Source of the DNA: Xylocopa sonorina
Taxonomy: Eukaryota; Arthropoda; Insecta; Hymenoptera; Apidae
DNA: 64,000 nt
Direction: 5' to 3'
Assembly (NCBI RefSeq): GCF_050948175.1
Contig: NC_135207.1
Coordinates: 5,669,501 to 5,733,500, forward strand
Position numbers and translations under genes: made by a program
The notes under the pieces: generated by a model
What the model saw: the letters and a program-made list of their open reading frames with translations, nothing else
Databases searched by the model: none
Told to the model about the DNA's origin: nothing
Shown: positions 1-12,111 of the stretch, piece after piece
Layout of the letters: every line of letters begins with the position of its first letter
Position numbering within the stretch: the stretch's first letter is position 1

Positions 1-146
1 GGATATATGAATTCGTCACTGATAACAATCAGTCTTTATTATTCTAGCTACGCTATAGTGAACACGTTTGCAATTATATTTTACAATTAATAATTAAACC
101 ACCAGTGTCAGCGACGAAACCTTTGACTATTTTCGGTCATCGTTAC

Positions 147-152
147 TTTATT
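147..152 (-). terminator. Candidate polyadenylation signal of the flippase gene
   Basis: The minus strand reads AATAAA here, about 110 bases past the flippase stop codon at 265-267. A second AATAAA on the same strand lies at 35-40. Either could direct cleavage, and the sequence alone cannot choose. Confidence 0.45.
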
Positions 153-264
153 GGGTCTTTCGCGGTGTAATGCTGTGGCTCCATGGAATAACATTGAACA
201 AGCGCTGATTCTGCTAACGGGATTTCATTGATTCTTTATCGTTGCGTTGTTTAGGAATAATACC

Positions 265-3200
265 TTATCTGCATACATAACTACTATTACTGTCTGACAT
301 GTGTATAATTACCATCATTTGCAATGGCACGTTCTCTACTGTATCATCGTTCCCATTGCCGATGGTAGGTATGTACCGCGGCGATTCTTCGTTCCTCCTC
401 AATATTCGAACGGGTCTGTAGCTGTTGTACGTGATGATCAGATAGTCGGGGATCAGACAAACGACGACGATGATGATGGTCAGGAGCCAAAATGTAAACG
501 ACGCGATTAAGTTTTGAAAAACCATTAACATGTCGCCGTCGTACCTTCTATAAAGTGTAAAAAAGACAATGTGAGACCCTCGGCTGAAACTAGAGGCATC
601 GTAGTTATGAAGTTTTAACGTACTGCCTCTTACCTGCGCACCGACGAGTAGATAAATACGAATATGAGGAACGCTATTTCCGACAACGCCACCGTTAACA
701 CTAATGGCAGTGTCCAATAAGAGCTACGCAACAGTATCTGCAAAATTATAGTTCAGCAAAGAATTCCCTGGAAACTATTTCCATACAAGAGTTTTTTTAC
801 ACGTTCTGTTCAACATACCTGTAGATTGGCCACTAATGTAACTAGATGAGAAACACACGTACTGAACGACCACTGATCTATCGGTGTGTTATTGTACAAA
901 GTAACGGGGTTAATGTATATGTACACGTGCGACATAAAATATATGGTAACGGTGTGCCATAAAGCTGGAAAAGTTAGAGAGGCCAGGTTTAGATCGTGAA
1001 AATTTTTAACCGCATCCTCGCCGTTTGCCAATCGTTTTCCTTACCTAGAAGGGTCCACACTACGAATTGCCAGCCCGATAGCAAATAATTGTGTCGATAC
1101 AATTTGTACAAATATGGATTACGTAACAGTTTATCGGCAGTGTAGTTTTGCTCGAACAATGCGTACACCACTATCGGTGAGGACGTAAATAATACATTGT
1201 AAAGCATTAAGAACAGGGCGTCGTAAAATGTCTGCAAGTTAAGATCGTAGTGATAAGTGAAGTGATATAAATTGCAAATTAATTGTTTATGGAAATTCGA
1301 CAGCTACCTGGGCGGAAAAGCCACAGTATATATTGAACAGTAGCTGTGGCGTGATGAAGATGAAGTTCTTGTAAAAAAAGTACTGCGTCAAAATGCTGAT
1401 CCTCATGTAGAACCAATGGCCGTGCACCAGCAAAGCTTTCTTCAAGAACTTGAACTTGGCTATCGCAAAGTCCGAGCACATGGTCGCTTGTCGACCTTCC
1501 TTGCCCATTATACCGATCCCAACGTGGGCCTCTTGTATCATCGAGACGTCGTTCCCACCGTCTCCAATGGCGGCGGTGTGGTTTGTTTGCTTTATCAAAT
1601 GTACAATCTGTACAAAGATTGAGATTATGAGAGAGATTTACTAAATTACATCACGATGGGACGTATTCGAGTTTCCCTCGATGCGAGGGGCTTACTTGAC
1701 TCTTCTGTAACGGCGTTAGTCTGCAACAAACGACCGCGTCGCAAGCCATTCCGATGAACTTGAATTGGTTCGCATAGTTTATCAGTGCGGTCGCGATACT
1801 GTGTCCGTCGACTAACAATCCGTACTGCTTGTACGGTTCGAGCTTTATCCTACGCCTAGAATTTAATAGGGTAACGGATAACGTAAAAGTACGAATCGAA
1901 GTTTGAAAGATGTCTCGAAAAATAGGTAAATTGTACCGACTCAAAATCCGTCAGCTTGTGGTAGCAAGCTTCGTCCGTGGTTACCTCTAACATCCTCAAC
2001 ACCTCCGTGCCATTTTTGAACTGACCACAGAGGAACGCTATATTCTCTGCGGTCTCCGCCTTGTCGCCAGTGAGCACCCATATCTAAACGAAAGGGGAAG
2101 GTTGTGTGAACAAACTTATGGAGATAAAAATTGTCTGCTGTCTGTCTTCTTACTTTCTTAACAGTATATTCTCCGTCAGCAATCTGGAATTCTTTGTACC
2201 GAACGAAATTTCGCTCTTCGAATTTTCTACTCCCAACTTTCATTTGTATTTAAGAAATTTTTTTAACGCAAACTATCGCATCACGTGGTGAGAGACTTTG
2301 ACCGGTGTCTTTGAATTTCTATGAAAGCCTAGAACGATAAAAGAACTTGGGCTGGACGTGAGAGACTCAGATTGCACACGGTGTTAGTGAAGATACAGTT
2401 AGAGACGAATGGATTAGAGTACGGCCTACTCACTTTGATGCCAGCGATTTGCAAGCATTCGAGAGTATCCGGTACACCGTCCTGAAGACGATCCTCGACA
2501 CCAGTCACACCTAGCAAGGTGAGACCGCTTTCCATCTGGTTGTACGCTCGTTCCATGTATACCGATCGCTCGATTCCAATTATTTGCCTGGCTCGTTCAA
2601 CTTTCTGCTGCAGTTGATCGTATTCGATCTGGTTCATCTTCTTGTACCCAACGACCAGGGTTCGAAGACCTCTCTGAATAGATAGACATTTGTTAACCAA
2701 GTCGCCAAACAAGTTTAATAGATATAGATATTAATAGTATCTACAGTAGTTCGATTGATATACCATGGAAAATTCAGCCACATGGGCAATAGTTTCGTTG
2801 ATCATTCCCGCGATGATTAGTGGCATGATGGTTGAATCCGCTCCTTTACAGTATAGCCAGTAATCGCCAGCTGTGTCTTTCACTATTACCGACATCCTCT
2901 TGCGTTCTGTAGACGAGGAATTCGTGAATTTAGTATTATTCTTAAAATGTTAGATTTAGAAGAATGGATTTGCTAAAAAATTAGATTTAAGCTCGTGGGA
3001 ATCTGCCATTTCTGAGGACCTTGAGTTGCCTTACACGTTACAAAGTAGATATATGGGATCCAGCTTTATATTTTAATCGAATACTAACCAGAGGTGAATT
3101 CTAGAACTTCCAGTTTCTCGTATACCAATATGTTCCCCTCGATCTTGAGTTCTATCGTGTCGTTGCTGCTACTTTCGAAAATGACCCCGCACCTTGCACT

Positions 3201-6200
3201 GGCCTCGACCAAAGCCTTCTCGTCTGCCGATGCTGCCTACCGCATAGTGATCAGACATATTTGAAATCGTTACGCAACGCTAGAAATAGTTCGGGTTAAC
3301 ACGGTGAAAACGCATTTAAATACTTTTTGCCCGTTCCTACGACTTTTCCGTCGCGCACGGTACGCTAATGGAGTTCGAATACACTTTGAAATCGCAACGC
3401 GCGAATGCATGGTCAGCTGCTGTTTACCGTCGTTCACGAGAGATGGAAATACACGTTTGTTAATACACGTAACTAATCTTGAAGCAGCAGGTGCGTGGAT
3501 ATTTTTACCTGGTATTCCGGTAAATCCGGATGCATCAGCAGAGAACTGTTCACGTGTCTGATCTTCTTTTGCCGGAAGCTCTCGCGGTACTCCTTCCGCC
3601 TCGCGATGACGCTGACCTTCTGGCTTGGCGGTGAGATTTGGACCGTGTGGCATAGCGCGAGGCTTATCATAAAGTGCCAAATATGTGACTGTAATTTTTT
3701 ACCATTATAATCCGTACGAAGAGAGACAATTGGTTTTTGGTATCAGGGTACACCAATTTATTCGCAGGATGGAAGGATCGCAGAACGAAAAATCTTACGA
3801 TATTATAATACATTATACTGCTTTCATGTATTCTACTCTCATCAGTGAATTGTAATGGTTTTATATTTGTAGCTAGATTGAGTTATACTTTATGACTGAT
3901 AAAAAACAGCTGATTCTAGATCAAATTGTTAGTACTTGAGGATATAGTCGATTTTTTATCATTTTTGTATGGATGATCATTTGCCTACGTATACACTTAA
4001 CTTCAAATTGGTACAATTTGTTTCTAGCATAAAGTAGAAAAAGAGAAAGTGAACTTTTAAATCTGATAGAGGGCTTTTAAAGAAAAATCGAAACACGTAT
4101 GTCTCCGTCGTTCGTTAATTTTTTCATTCCGCGGATATATTGATCCACCCTTGCAGGAATGCGGTTTTACCTCCCAGGTTGTCAACTTGACGGCTTCGTT
4201 CTCGTTCCCGTTAGGAGGTAACAGGTACAGATGCCCGTCGCAATCCTTCTCCATGTAGGTTTTCCCATTGATCGAGCATCGCCTGAACACCATCAGATTC
4301 TCCGTGAGCGTGCCAGTCTTGTCAGCGAACAAGTACTCGATCTGGCCGAGCTCCTCGTTCAAGTCGGACGTGTTGGTCAACGCAGGCTGATTCGTGGCCT
4401 CGTCGTACATATCGATGTCCCAGCTGAAGAAAAACGAACTGAGGAATTTTTGTAATTCTGTAACCAGAACAATTGATCGGAGCTTCTCATGTGTTCCTAT
4501 TCCCACGGTCGAATCAACATTAATTATTTCGAGGAAACTATTATTCGCGCGTCTTAACGTCACGACACGAGAACGAAGCTTCTTCGGATTTTGGAACAGG
4601 AATGCCGATTCTGACTATTATTACGATCGATTCACGCGACGACTAGGATCAATTGGTATATCAATTAGATATGAAAAATATAGGATTTAATCGACGTAAG
4701 AAGATTCTGAGGACTTAAAAGTTAATAACAATCAATCGACATTCCTGTTTCGGAGTATAGAAAGTAAGGAGAAAGAGAACAGCTTTTACCTATGGTAACG
4801 TACAATGATATAGGCACGATGTAATTGTACAGTACGACGAAATTTAAAAAGTCGGTGATCACTAAATAGACATTGACGGTATCGGTGACACCGAGATACC
4901 ACGACCAGTCCACTGCATTTTCCATTACGATTTTCATCATACAGGACTCGATCACTTCAGCCAGTAGCAATATCGCGAACATGATGATGTGTCTATTAAT
5001 GGACCTGAAATATGCGAGATATGATTATTTTCAGTTGATACGAGAGCCTTCGTGCTTACTTTTCGGTGGTGGACAATTTGCAGGTTCTGATCTTGGAGTT
5101 TAGCGATAATTTCGTGTCACGGCCAGTGTAGATCGCGCAACCGATAATGTGATCGGTGTCTTTCAGCCTGGATCCACGGAGCAACAAATTATCGACGGAC
5201 AAGTATACACTCGTTAATTCGTTGTTCCCATTATTCGTCTCCAGCTTGCCGTGAAACTTGTAAAGCTCGGACGAAGGGTGCTGGCATGTGATAATGGCCT
5301 CCATGGATACTATTTGCGACATGGTCATTTTCGATACCAGCTTCGGGACCATCACCGTCTGAACAGATAACAATTCGATAATCGTCGTCAATACAGGGAG
5401 CAAAATCTCTTCTTGTTAATTCATTCGAACGTATCTTCAATTCGATTAACCCGTTAAGAACCAACGTGTCTATTGACACGATATTTCATTCGTAGTGCAC
5501 GTTTCAGTCAATTTAATTCAATGATGCGAATCGATTGAAGAAAAAAATCGTACGATGTTGCTTCTCAATTGGTTAAGAGATTGCTACCTTTAAATTGGTT
5601 TCACCGTCAAGATTTGACGTGGTGACGTAACAACGCTCCGATGGCTCCGTGCTAAAAAGTACCAAAAGATCGCAAGGGACATCTTGCTCGCGGTATACCT
5701 TTACCAAGTCCCCGACTACTATTTGTTCGCAATGAATATTCTAAAAATATTAAAACAAAAAACGGAAAGATGATAAACGTTGGGGTATAAAATACCTTGA
5801 TCAGGATTGAATGCGCTTGAAGGATAAACCACGATAGTAGAAATAAAAATGATAGGAAGGGGATAACACAAGAGGTTACAATACGCTTTTGTATGGCTCG
5901 CGGATGCCACTACGGTTTTCAAATCGAACATTTCCGCAGATTTAGATAAGCAATTTTGTTGTAAACATACGTGTTGATCGAATCGCTATCAGGTATGGCT
6001 AATGTGATTGTTAACATGATTTACCTGCGCGCATTTGTTGCGAATGACCGTAACGAGTTTCCGGTTCTCCCGTTGATCTCTTATGTGACGAAGGTAATCC
6101 TCGTAAGCCTGCTTGGACGCGGTTGCGAGTATGACGAAGCTTAACGGCAAAATGCTCGTTAAAGGTGAAATTGGTGATTTTATCAGCAACGATATTATCG

Positions 6201-6462
6201 TCATTATGAGGAAATAGAAGTTCGCGATCCGCCTAAATTGCTCGAACAGATTTTTTGGTATGAAGTTCCACATTGTATACTGCAAACGACGTAATCCAAG
6301 CTTCAGTCATATCGTAAACCTTCAGTCATATCGCCTGCGTTTTAACAATTTATTTACCTTCTTCGAGGTGATGCGATTGTCTGGAAAAATCGTTTCACAG
6401 GGATCGTTGCTCGGGCTGATATTTATGACTCTATGATCCGTGTATATCGATGCTGCATTACC
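265..6462 (-). CDS. P4-type phospholipid-transporting ATPase (flippase), ATP11-like; 5' end missing
   Basis: This gene encodes a P4-ATPase, which moves aminophospholipids from the outer to the cytosolic leaflet, usually with a CDC50/TMEM30 partner. I joined 17 exons in phase with GT-AG borders, 5' to 3': 6462-6358, 6279-6025, 5740-5588, 5358-5060, 5004-4790, 4457-4171, 3688-3509, 3236-3089, 2906-2764, 2673-2434, 2083-1941, 1855-1696, 1607-1308, 1231-1045, 964-819, 737-634 and 547-265, about 1,115 residues. Visible motifs in order are PKNLFEQFRRIANF (first membrane region), LDGETNLK (actuator domain), PISL (membrane segment 4), DKTGTLT with the phosphorylated Asp, KGADS (nucleotide binding), LTGDKAETA and GDGGNDVSMI (hinge). 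A hydrophobic C-terminal membrane block follows. VHGHWFYMRI and NTSDLNEELGQ favour the ATP11 branch over ATP8, ATP9 or ATP10. Family members run about 1,130-1,190 residues, so only some 15-20 N-terminal residues, with the ATG, are missing; they must lie in an upstream exon I could not place. The donor at 1941/1940 (GA|GTCGGT) is weak but required by phase. Confidence 0.93.
6301..6333. repeat. Two-copy short tandem repeat, period 19
   Basis: The 14-base word CTTCAGTCATATCG occurs at 6301-6314 and again at 6320-6333, inside the flippase intron between the exons at 6462-6358 and 6279-6025. It looks like a recent small duplication. No function is apparent. Confidence 0.7.
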
Positions 6463-7327
6463 CTGCGAACAAATTCTCTAATTAATAAGATAAGAGGAAT
6501 TGCAACAGATAATGCGATATGGGAACGGTGAAGGAGTGAGAATTTCGTAAAACTTGCTTGCACAAAGAGTATCACGCGAGAGACGGAGTGTTATTGGGTC
6601 CTCAACAAAATTGAGGTTTCAAGGAAATTGGCACGCGAAACAGTTTTTTTGATTTCAACCATTTTCTATGAACAAATTGCAATATTGTAGTGCCAAGTAA
6701 TTGTACCAATTGCACGCGTACATCGGACAGATTAATCAGTTCGCGAGTGGGTTGCGCAACATAGTGTATAGCATAATGCGTGATATAATGCATCACTTCA
6801 TAACTTCATTTCGTTTTCTAATGTCAAGTTAGGTATCAGACATTTCTGTATACATACAAACATCGATAAGAAGTTAGATTATGGTTATACTAAAATCCTA
6901 CGTATGTGAAGAACGTGAGAGAAGAGAGAAGTTGCACCTGTGTCTATCGATTCCATTTCTTTCGATTTCTTTTTTACAGGCGTTGTAAAATTAAATAAAT
7001 ACATCTTTAAAAAATTCACGCGAGTAAAGAAATATTTGAATATCTAATGTCATATTTTGTTCTCTGATACTATCAAGGGAAAGCAAAGTGGTAGATTTCT
7101 ATCTTGAAGAATGAGCAACTTCGTACAAAAACTCCAAATAGAGTATCACCCGAAGGTAACTGCAAACGTGGCTTTCGATACAGTCAGGTGTCATGATGAC
7201 ATGACTCCTGGTGCAAGTGTGGTTTGACAGATTCAGTCGTTAACGTCGAAATTTCAAGTGCGACTGCGAAAATTCACCCGCGTCTGGTCCTGCAACAGCT
7301 TGGCCACGTGTACCGACAAATGGGGAC
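6463..7327. other. Divergent intergenic region between the flippase and the OGDH E1 gene
   Basis: About 865 bases separate the first recognised flippase exon (minus strand) from the OGDH start codon (plus strand). The stretch must hold the unseen flippase start, both 5' untranslated regions and probably both promoters. It is AT-rich and I see no convincing TATA box or coding exon. The open frame on the minus strand at 6602-6796 does not resemble a P4-ATPase N-terminus. Confidence 0.6.
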
Positions 7328-10300
7328 ATGTACGGAAATCCACGGCTTCAGCGTAGCTTCCTACCCTTCGCCTCGCATCTGTATCGTCGTCTCCAGCGCA
7401 GGAATGGAGAAATACGGCTGTTTAAACATCTCCTGTTCACGGCGCACCATCCACAATTGTGGGTCGCGCGTTTCAAGCACGACGACGAGACAGATGACCC
7501 CAGAGACAAACTGGACAACGTATTGAACATGAGCAATAGTCAGTACTTGGACAACATATACCAAATGTGGAGGAAGGACCCGAAATCCGTCGCCTCTTCG
7601 TGGGACTCGTATTTCAGACTAATTCACGCGGACAACCCGTCGGAAGTGACGACCAAGAATCCATCAGAATCAGCGGCCAACAAATCATTTACTGTCCGCG
7701 TCGAGTCATCGTCCGCTTTGGTACCAGCCAATTTAGCGAGCGCACAATCGACAGGTGGATATTCTCGCGAGGTTCCATTGTATTTATTCAACCCTCTATA
7801 ACCCTTTGTCAGTTGAAACATGGCTTATACGTTCGACAGACAAGTATCTTGCGTACACGATCCTCTGGTACCTTGACTTTAGCAGGAGTTATAAAGTCAA
7901 AATTGGGTACCATTTTTCATTGAAGTCATATAGTATTATATTTGCTAATCGATGCATTGGTGGCAATTATAAATTGCAACTGTAGAGGGTTAATAAATCT
8001 AGTAGAACTATCAGGCATTTACACGTTCCGTTTTGCTTTCGATCAGCGTTTCCTCAGCAGAGCGTGAGACCGAAATCGGACGGCGAGATGCAAGGTGAAC
8101 AGTTCATAAACGGTGCTCTCGACATCAACGCCACGATTCGAGCTTATCAGGTATTCGCCTTGAATCAATCCCCCAGGTTACATCCATCTGGTAAATCCAT
8201 ACGGATAGAGATAGCCGTGATTGAACTCGTTTCTGTTGGTCCAAGGCGCGTGGCCATTTGATAGCCGATATCGACCCGTTGGGCATACAGAACCCGGAAT
8301 CGCGTAAGCTTCAAGGTACGCCAAATTTACCGCCTGCGGTGGTTGTGCGTCAACATTTGAAGGGAATGACCGAGGCTGATATGAATAGAGAGTTCCCTCT
8401 CGCTCCGTTTACGGTAATCGGCGGTCCCAAACGGAGTCTTCCTCTGCGTGACATATTGATCAGATTGAACGAGGTTTATTGCGGTCATTTAGGCCTCGAG
8501 TACACCTACATTCACGATCTCGTTATGGTAAGCAAAACGGGGATGATAATGCGGTTGTAAATCGCAATCATAAGAGGAGTTGAACGAAAAGGTCTTAAGA
8601 TGTTTGAGAGTCATTTGGAGCATTTCTCAGTTAGATTGGTTGAGGGATAAATTTGAAGTACCTGGCGCGTGGGAGTTGCCAGTGGATCATAGACAGTTTA
8701 TTTGGATAAATATTATGAAAGCAGTGACATTCGAGGGATTTCTGGCACGAAAATTCCCTACCGAGAAGAGATTCGGTTTAGAAGGCTGCGAGTCTTTCAT
8801 ACCAGCGATGGTGCAATGCTTAGAAACGTCCGCTGAACGTGGTAAAAACACGGATATCCTGATTTGTGCCAATCACGGTATTCTATTTATAGGATATTAG
8901 TACAGGAGAATGATTTTGTCAGGGGTAGAAACAGCTGTGATAGGAATGGCCCACCGTGGCCGACTGAATACATTGATCAATGTTTGCTCGAAGCCATTGC
9001 ACCAACTGCTTACACAATTCCACCCCATTACCTTGGAAGGTTTTGGTTCTGGTGACGTCAAGTATCATCTAGGAACGCTTTCGGAAAGACTGTTGGACAG
9101 GTGGAAGATCACGCAACGATACAAATAACGCGGTTGATAAAACTGAATCGTTTGCAGGAGTAAGAAAAGGATTCTCGTTTCTATGATGGCTAATCCTTCC
9201 CACTTGGAAGCGATCGATCCTGTCATAGTTGGTCGCGTTCGTGCTGAACAAGTGGAAAAAGACGATTTCCAGTGTACGTATATAACGTGCAATTCGGTTG
9301 ACCGAACATTTCACGGCGGAAAATTCGTTTATTACAGTTGGCAAGAAATCAGTCGCCATTTTGGTCCACGGCGACGCCGCTTTCTCGGGTCAGGGTATCG
9401 TTTACGAAACCATGCACTTAACCAATTTGCCGGAATACACGACTGGTGGTGTGATTCACGTTGTGATTAATAACCAAGTATAATTAACAGTTTCCCAATA
9501 TTGACGGTAGTGGAAATAAATATTAATTATTCTGACGATATCAATGAATTATAGATTGGTTTCACCACTGACCCCAGATATTCCCGATCCAGTGCACATT
9601 GCACGGATGTAGCACGTGTCGTAAATGCCCCGATATTCCATATACACAGCGACGATCCTGATTTAGTGACTTATTGTAGCAAAGTTGCCAGCGAATACAG
9701 GTATACACCATACCTTGTCTGACATGTTTCCTACAAGCTCCATAATTCATCCGCTCGTGAATCGATAATATAGGTCAGAGTTCCACAACGACGTCGTTTT
9801 GGATTTGGTAGGCTATCGAAGATTCGGGCACAACGAACTAGACGAGCCTATGCTCACGCAACCCTTGATGTACAAACGTATTAAGGACCATCCGAACGTG
9901 CTTCTCATTTATACCGATAAACTGCTCAAAGAGGGTGTAATCACCGAGGCGTTTGCTGAACAAGTATACACATATAGAAATAGAAAAGTGTAATGGCATC
10001 GTTTCATACGCACCCACAAGCTTCCAAAGAGTACTTCCATGCCTCTAGGAAAAGGAGAAGTATTGGAATTACTGCGAGGAAGAGTTCGAGAAGGCGAAAA
10101 CGATAGACTCGATGCATTTAGCCGACTGGTACGACGTCCCGTTCACCGACTTCTTCTCGAGTCAAAGCCCCCAACACGGTATACCACCGACTGGTATCGA
10201 TATAGAGACTATGAGGACAATTTGCAAGGCGATATCAACTCCTCCCAAAGATATCGAGGCCCACAATCAAGTACGCGATTGTAAAGTCAACAAACCTTAA

Positions 10301-12046
10301 GGTGCGGTGCGTGTTCTTGAAAGAGCGTTTCGGTGTTTCGACATATTTGGCAGTTTGTCGTTCCGCGAAACATTCGAAGCCACGCTCTCTCGCACCTTTA
10401 TCTAGAGATACAGTTCGAGTGTTTTAATGAAATGAGGAGAGCAGCTCGCGTTTTGGAAGTCTCGTACAATTTTCAAGTAAGGGTGACGAGAATAGAAACC
10501 ATTCGAGCATTCGTACGCAGGTGTTAAGGGTGATGGACAAAAGGGCACGGCTGGCTGAATCGCGGCAGGCAGACTGGGCGATGGGCGAATGCTTGGCGTT
10601 CCTCAGCTTGCTGAAAGACGGCCACCACGTCAGATTATCCGGCGAGGATGTCGAGCGTGGCACTTTTTCTCATCGTATCCACATTATACACGATCAGAGC
10701 AGGGACAAGACGTGGAAAAATATTCTACACGATGTTTTCCCGGGGCAAGCTTTGTACACCGTGTCGAATTCCTCGTTATCAGAGTACGGCGTGTGCGGTG
10801 AGTGAACCGGATATGATAATCGGGGGCGATAAAGGAAATTGATAAAATTGTTATCGATCACGAATACAGGGTTCGAGGTAGGCTATTCTGCTTACAATTA
10901 TAACACTCTGACAATCTGGGAAGGTCAATTTGGTGATTTCGCGAACACTTGTCAGGTAATACGGAAGTTAATATTTTATAAGAATGTCACTTTGGAAAGG
11001 AAATTGGATGAGAATTATTGCTGAACCGAGGAAAAGCATTAATAATAAGAATCGTTCGAATGGAACAACGAATTTAGGTCACTCTGGATACTATATTGAG
11101 CTCAGGACAAGCGAAATGGGGTAGGCAGGTAGGATTGGTCCTTCTTCTGCCGCACGGACTCGAGGGGCAAGGGTCTGAACATTCCTCCGCGAGGATCGAA
11201 CGATTTCTCAAACTTTGTGACGACGATTGCATTTACATTCCCGGCACGGAGCCTGGTGCGCCTCGAGGAGAGACACCTGAGCAGATTATGACACGGCAGC
11301 TGTTCGAAATAAATTGGATTATCTGCAACTTGACAACACCCGCGAACCTTTTCCACGCTTTACGTCGTCAGATCCTTATGCCTTTCCGGAAGCCACTGGT
11401 TAGGCACCTTTCACATATCACACACTTCTACTGACAATTTACCTCGACCCATGTCTGGCCGTTCCGTTCGTTCGACCAGGTCATTATGTCACCCAAATCC
11501 TTGCTACGTCACCCGTTGGCCATGTCGTCTTTCAAAGATATGGAACCTGGCACCTCGTTCAGGCCTGTCCTCTCTGATCCCTACGTGAAGCCAGGTAACA
11601 TACAAAAGGTGTTACTCTGCAGCGGGAAGGTATACTACGACATGGTCGCTGAACGCCAAGGGAAGCAATTGGAAGACAAAATAGCGATCGTTCGTATCGA
11701 ACAACTCTGTCCGTTTCCGTATCACATGTTGGTCGCGGAAATGGCCAAGTATCCAAACGCGCAGGTAAACGAACCGGTAACAAGAGTTCCATTTCTCGTC
11801 TCGAAACAAATTAAAAAAGACGGTGGCGCGGTCGTGCGTGTTCAGGTGAGGTGGTTGCAAGAGGAGCACAAGAACCAAGGTCCCTACGGCTACGTTAGGG
11901 ACAGGATAGCGTTGGCCCTGGGGATGCGTTTGGAAGACGTGGTGTACGTCGGCAGGCCACCATCGGCTGCACCTGCCACCGGTAGCAAAGTTATTCACTC
12001 GAAAGAGTACAACGATATGGTTGCAGCCGCTATGAAACTCGACTGA
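7328..12046 (+). CDS. 2-oxoglutarate dehydrogenase E1 component (thiamine-diphosphate dependent), mitochondrial, divergent copy
   Basis: E1 decarboxylates 2-oxoglutarate and passes the succinyl group to the E2 lipoyl domain in the mitochondrial TCA cycle. Sixteen exons join in phase: 7328-7771, 8058-8150, 8246-8527, 8631-8841, 8923-9100, 9158-9273, 9338-9477, 9555-9700, 9774-9963, 10049-10270, 10414-10476 (uncertain), 10521-10797, 10870-10955, 11078-11398, 11480-11764 and 11846-12046, about 1,084 residues. The ATG at 7328 opens an Arg-rich, acid-poor leader suited to mitochondrial import. Motifs: ADIDPLGI, KRFGLEGCESFIP, GMAHRGRLN, GDVKYHLG, ANPSHLE, HGDAAFSGQG, NNQIGFTTDPR, GHNELDEP, SGEDVERGTFSHRI, WEGQFGDFAN, LLPHGLEGQGSEHSSAR, SPKSLLRHP and a C-terminal QEEHKNQG. 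All core E1o landmarks are present, so it is not an E1 of branched-chain or pyruvate type. The usual HRH motif reads HRI, which, together with the odd small exon at 10414, suggests a diverged paralogue. Another, more typical E1 gene may exist elsewhere (inference). Confidence 0.92.
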
Positions 12047-12105
12047 GACGGAGTTAATCGGATGTTAAACAAAAGATACGCGGTGCGTGTGTGCAAGGAT
12101 TTAAA

Positions 12106-12111
12106 AATAAA
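12106..12111 (+). terminator. Candidate polyadenylation signal of the OGDH E1 gene
   Basis: AATAAA lies 60 bases after the TGA stop at 12044-12046. Further AATAAA-like words follow near 12145 and 12305, so alternative 3' ends are possible. Confidence 0.55.
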
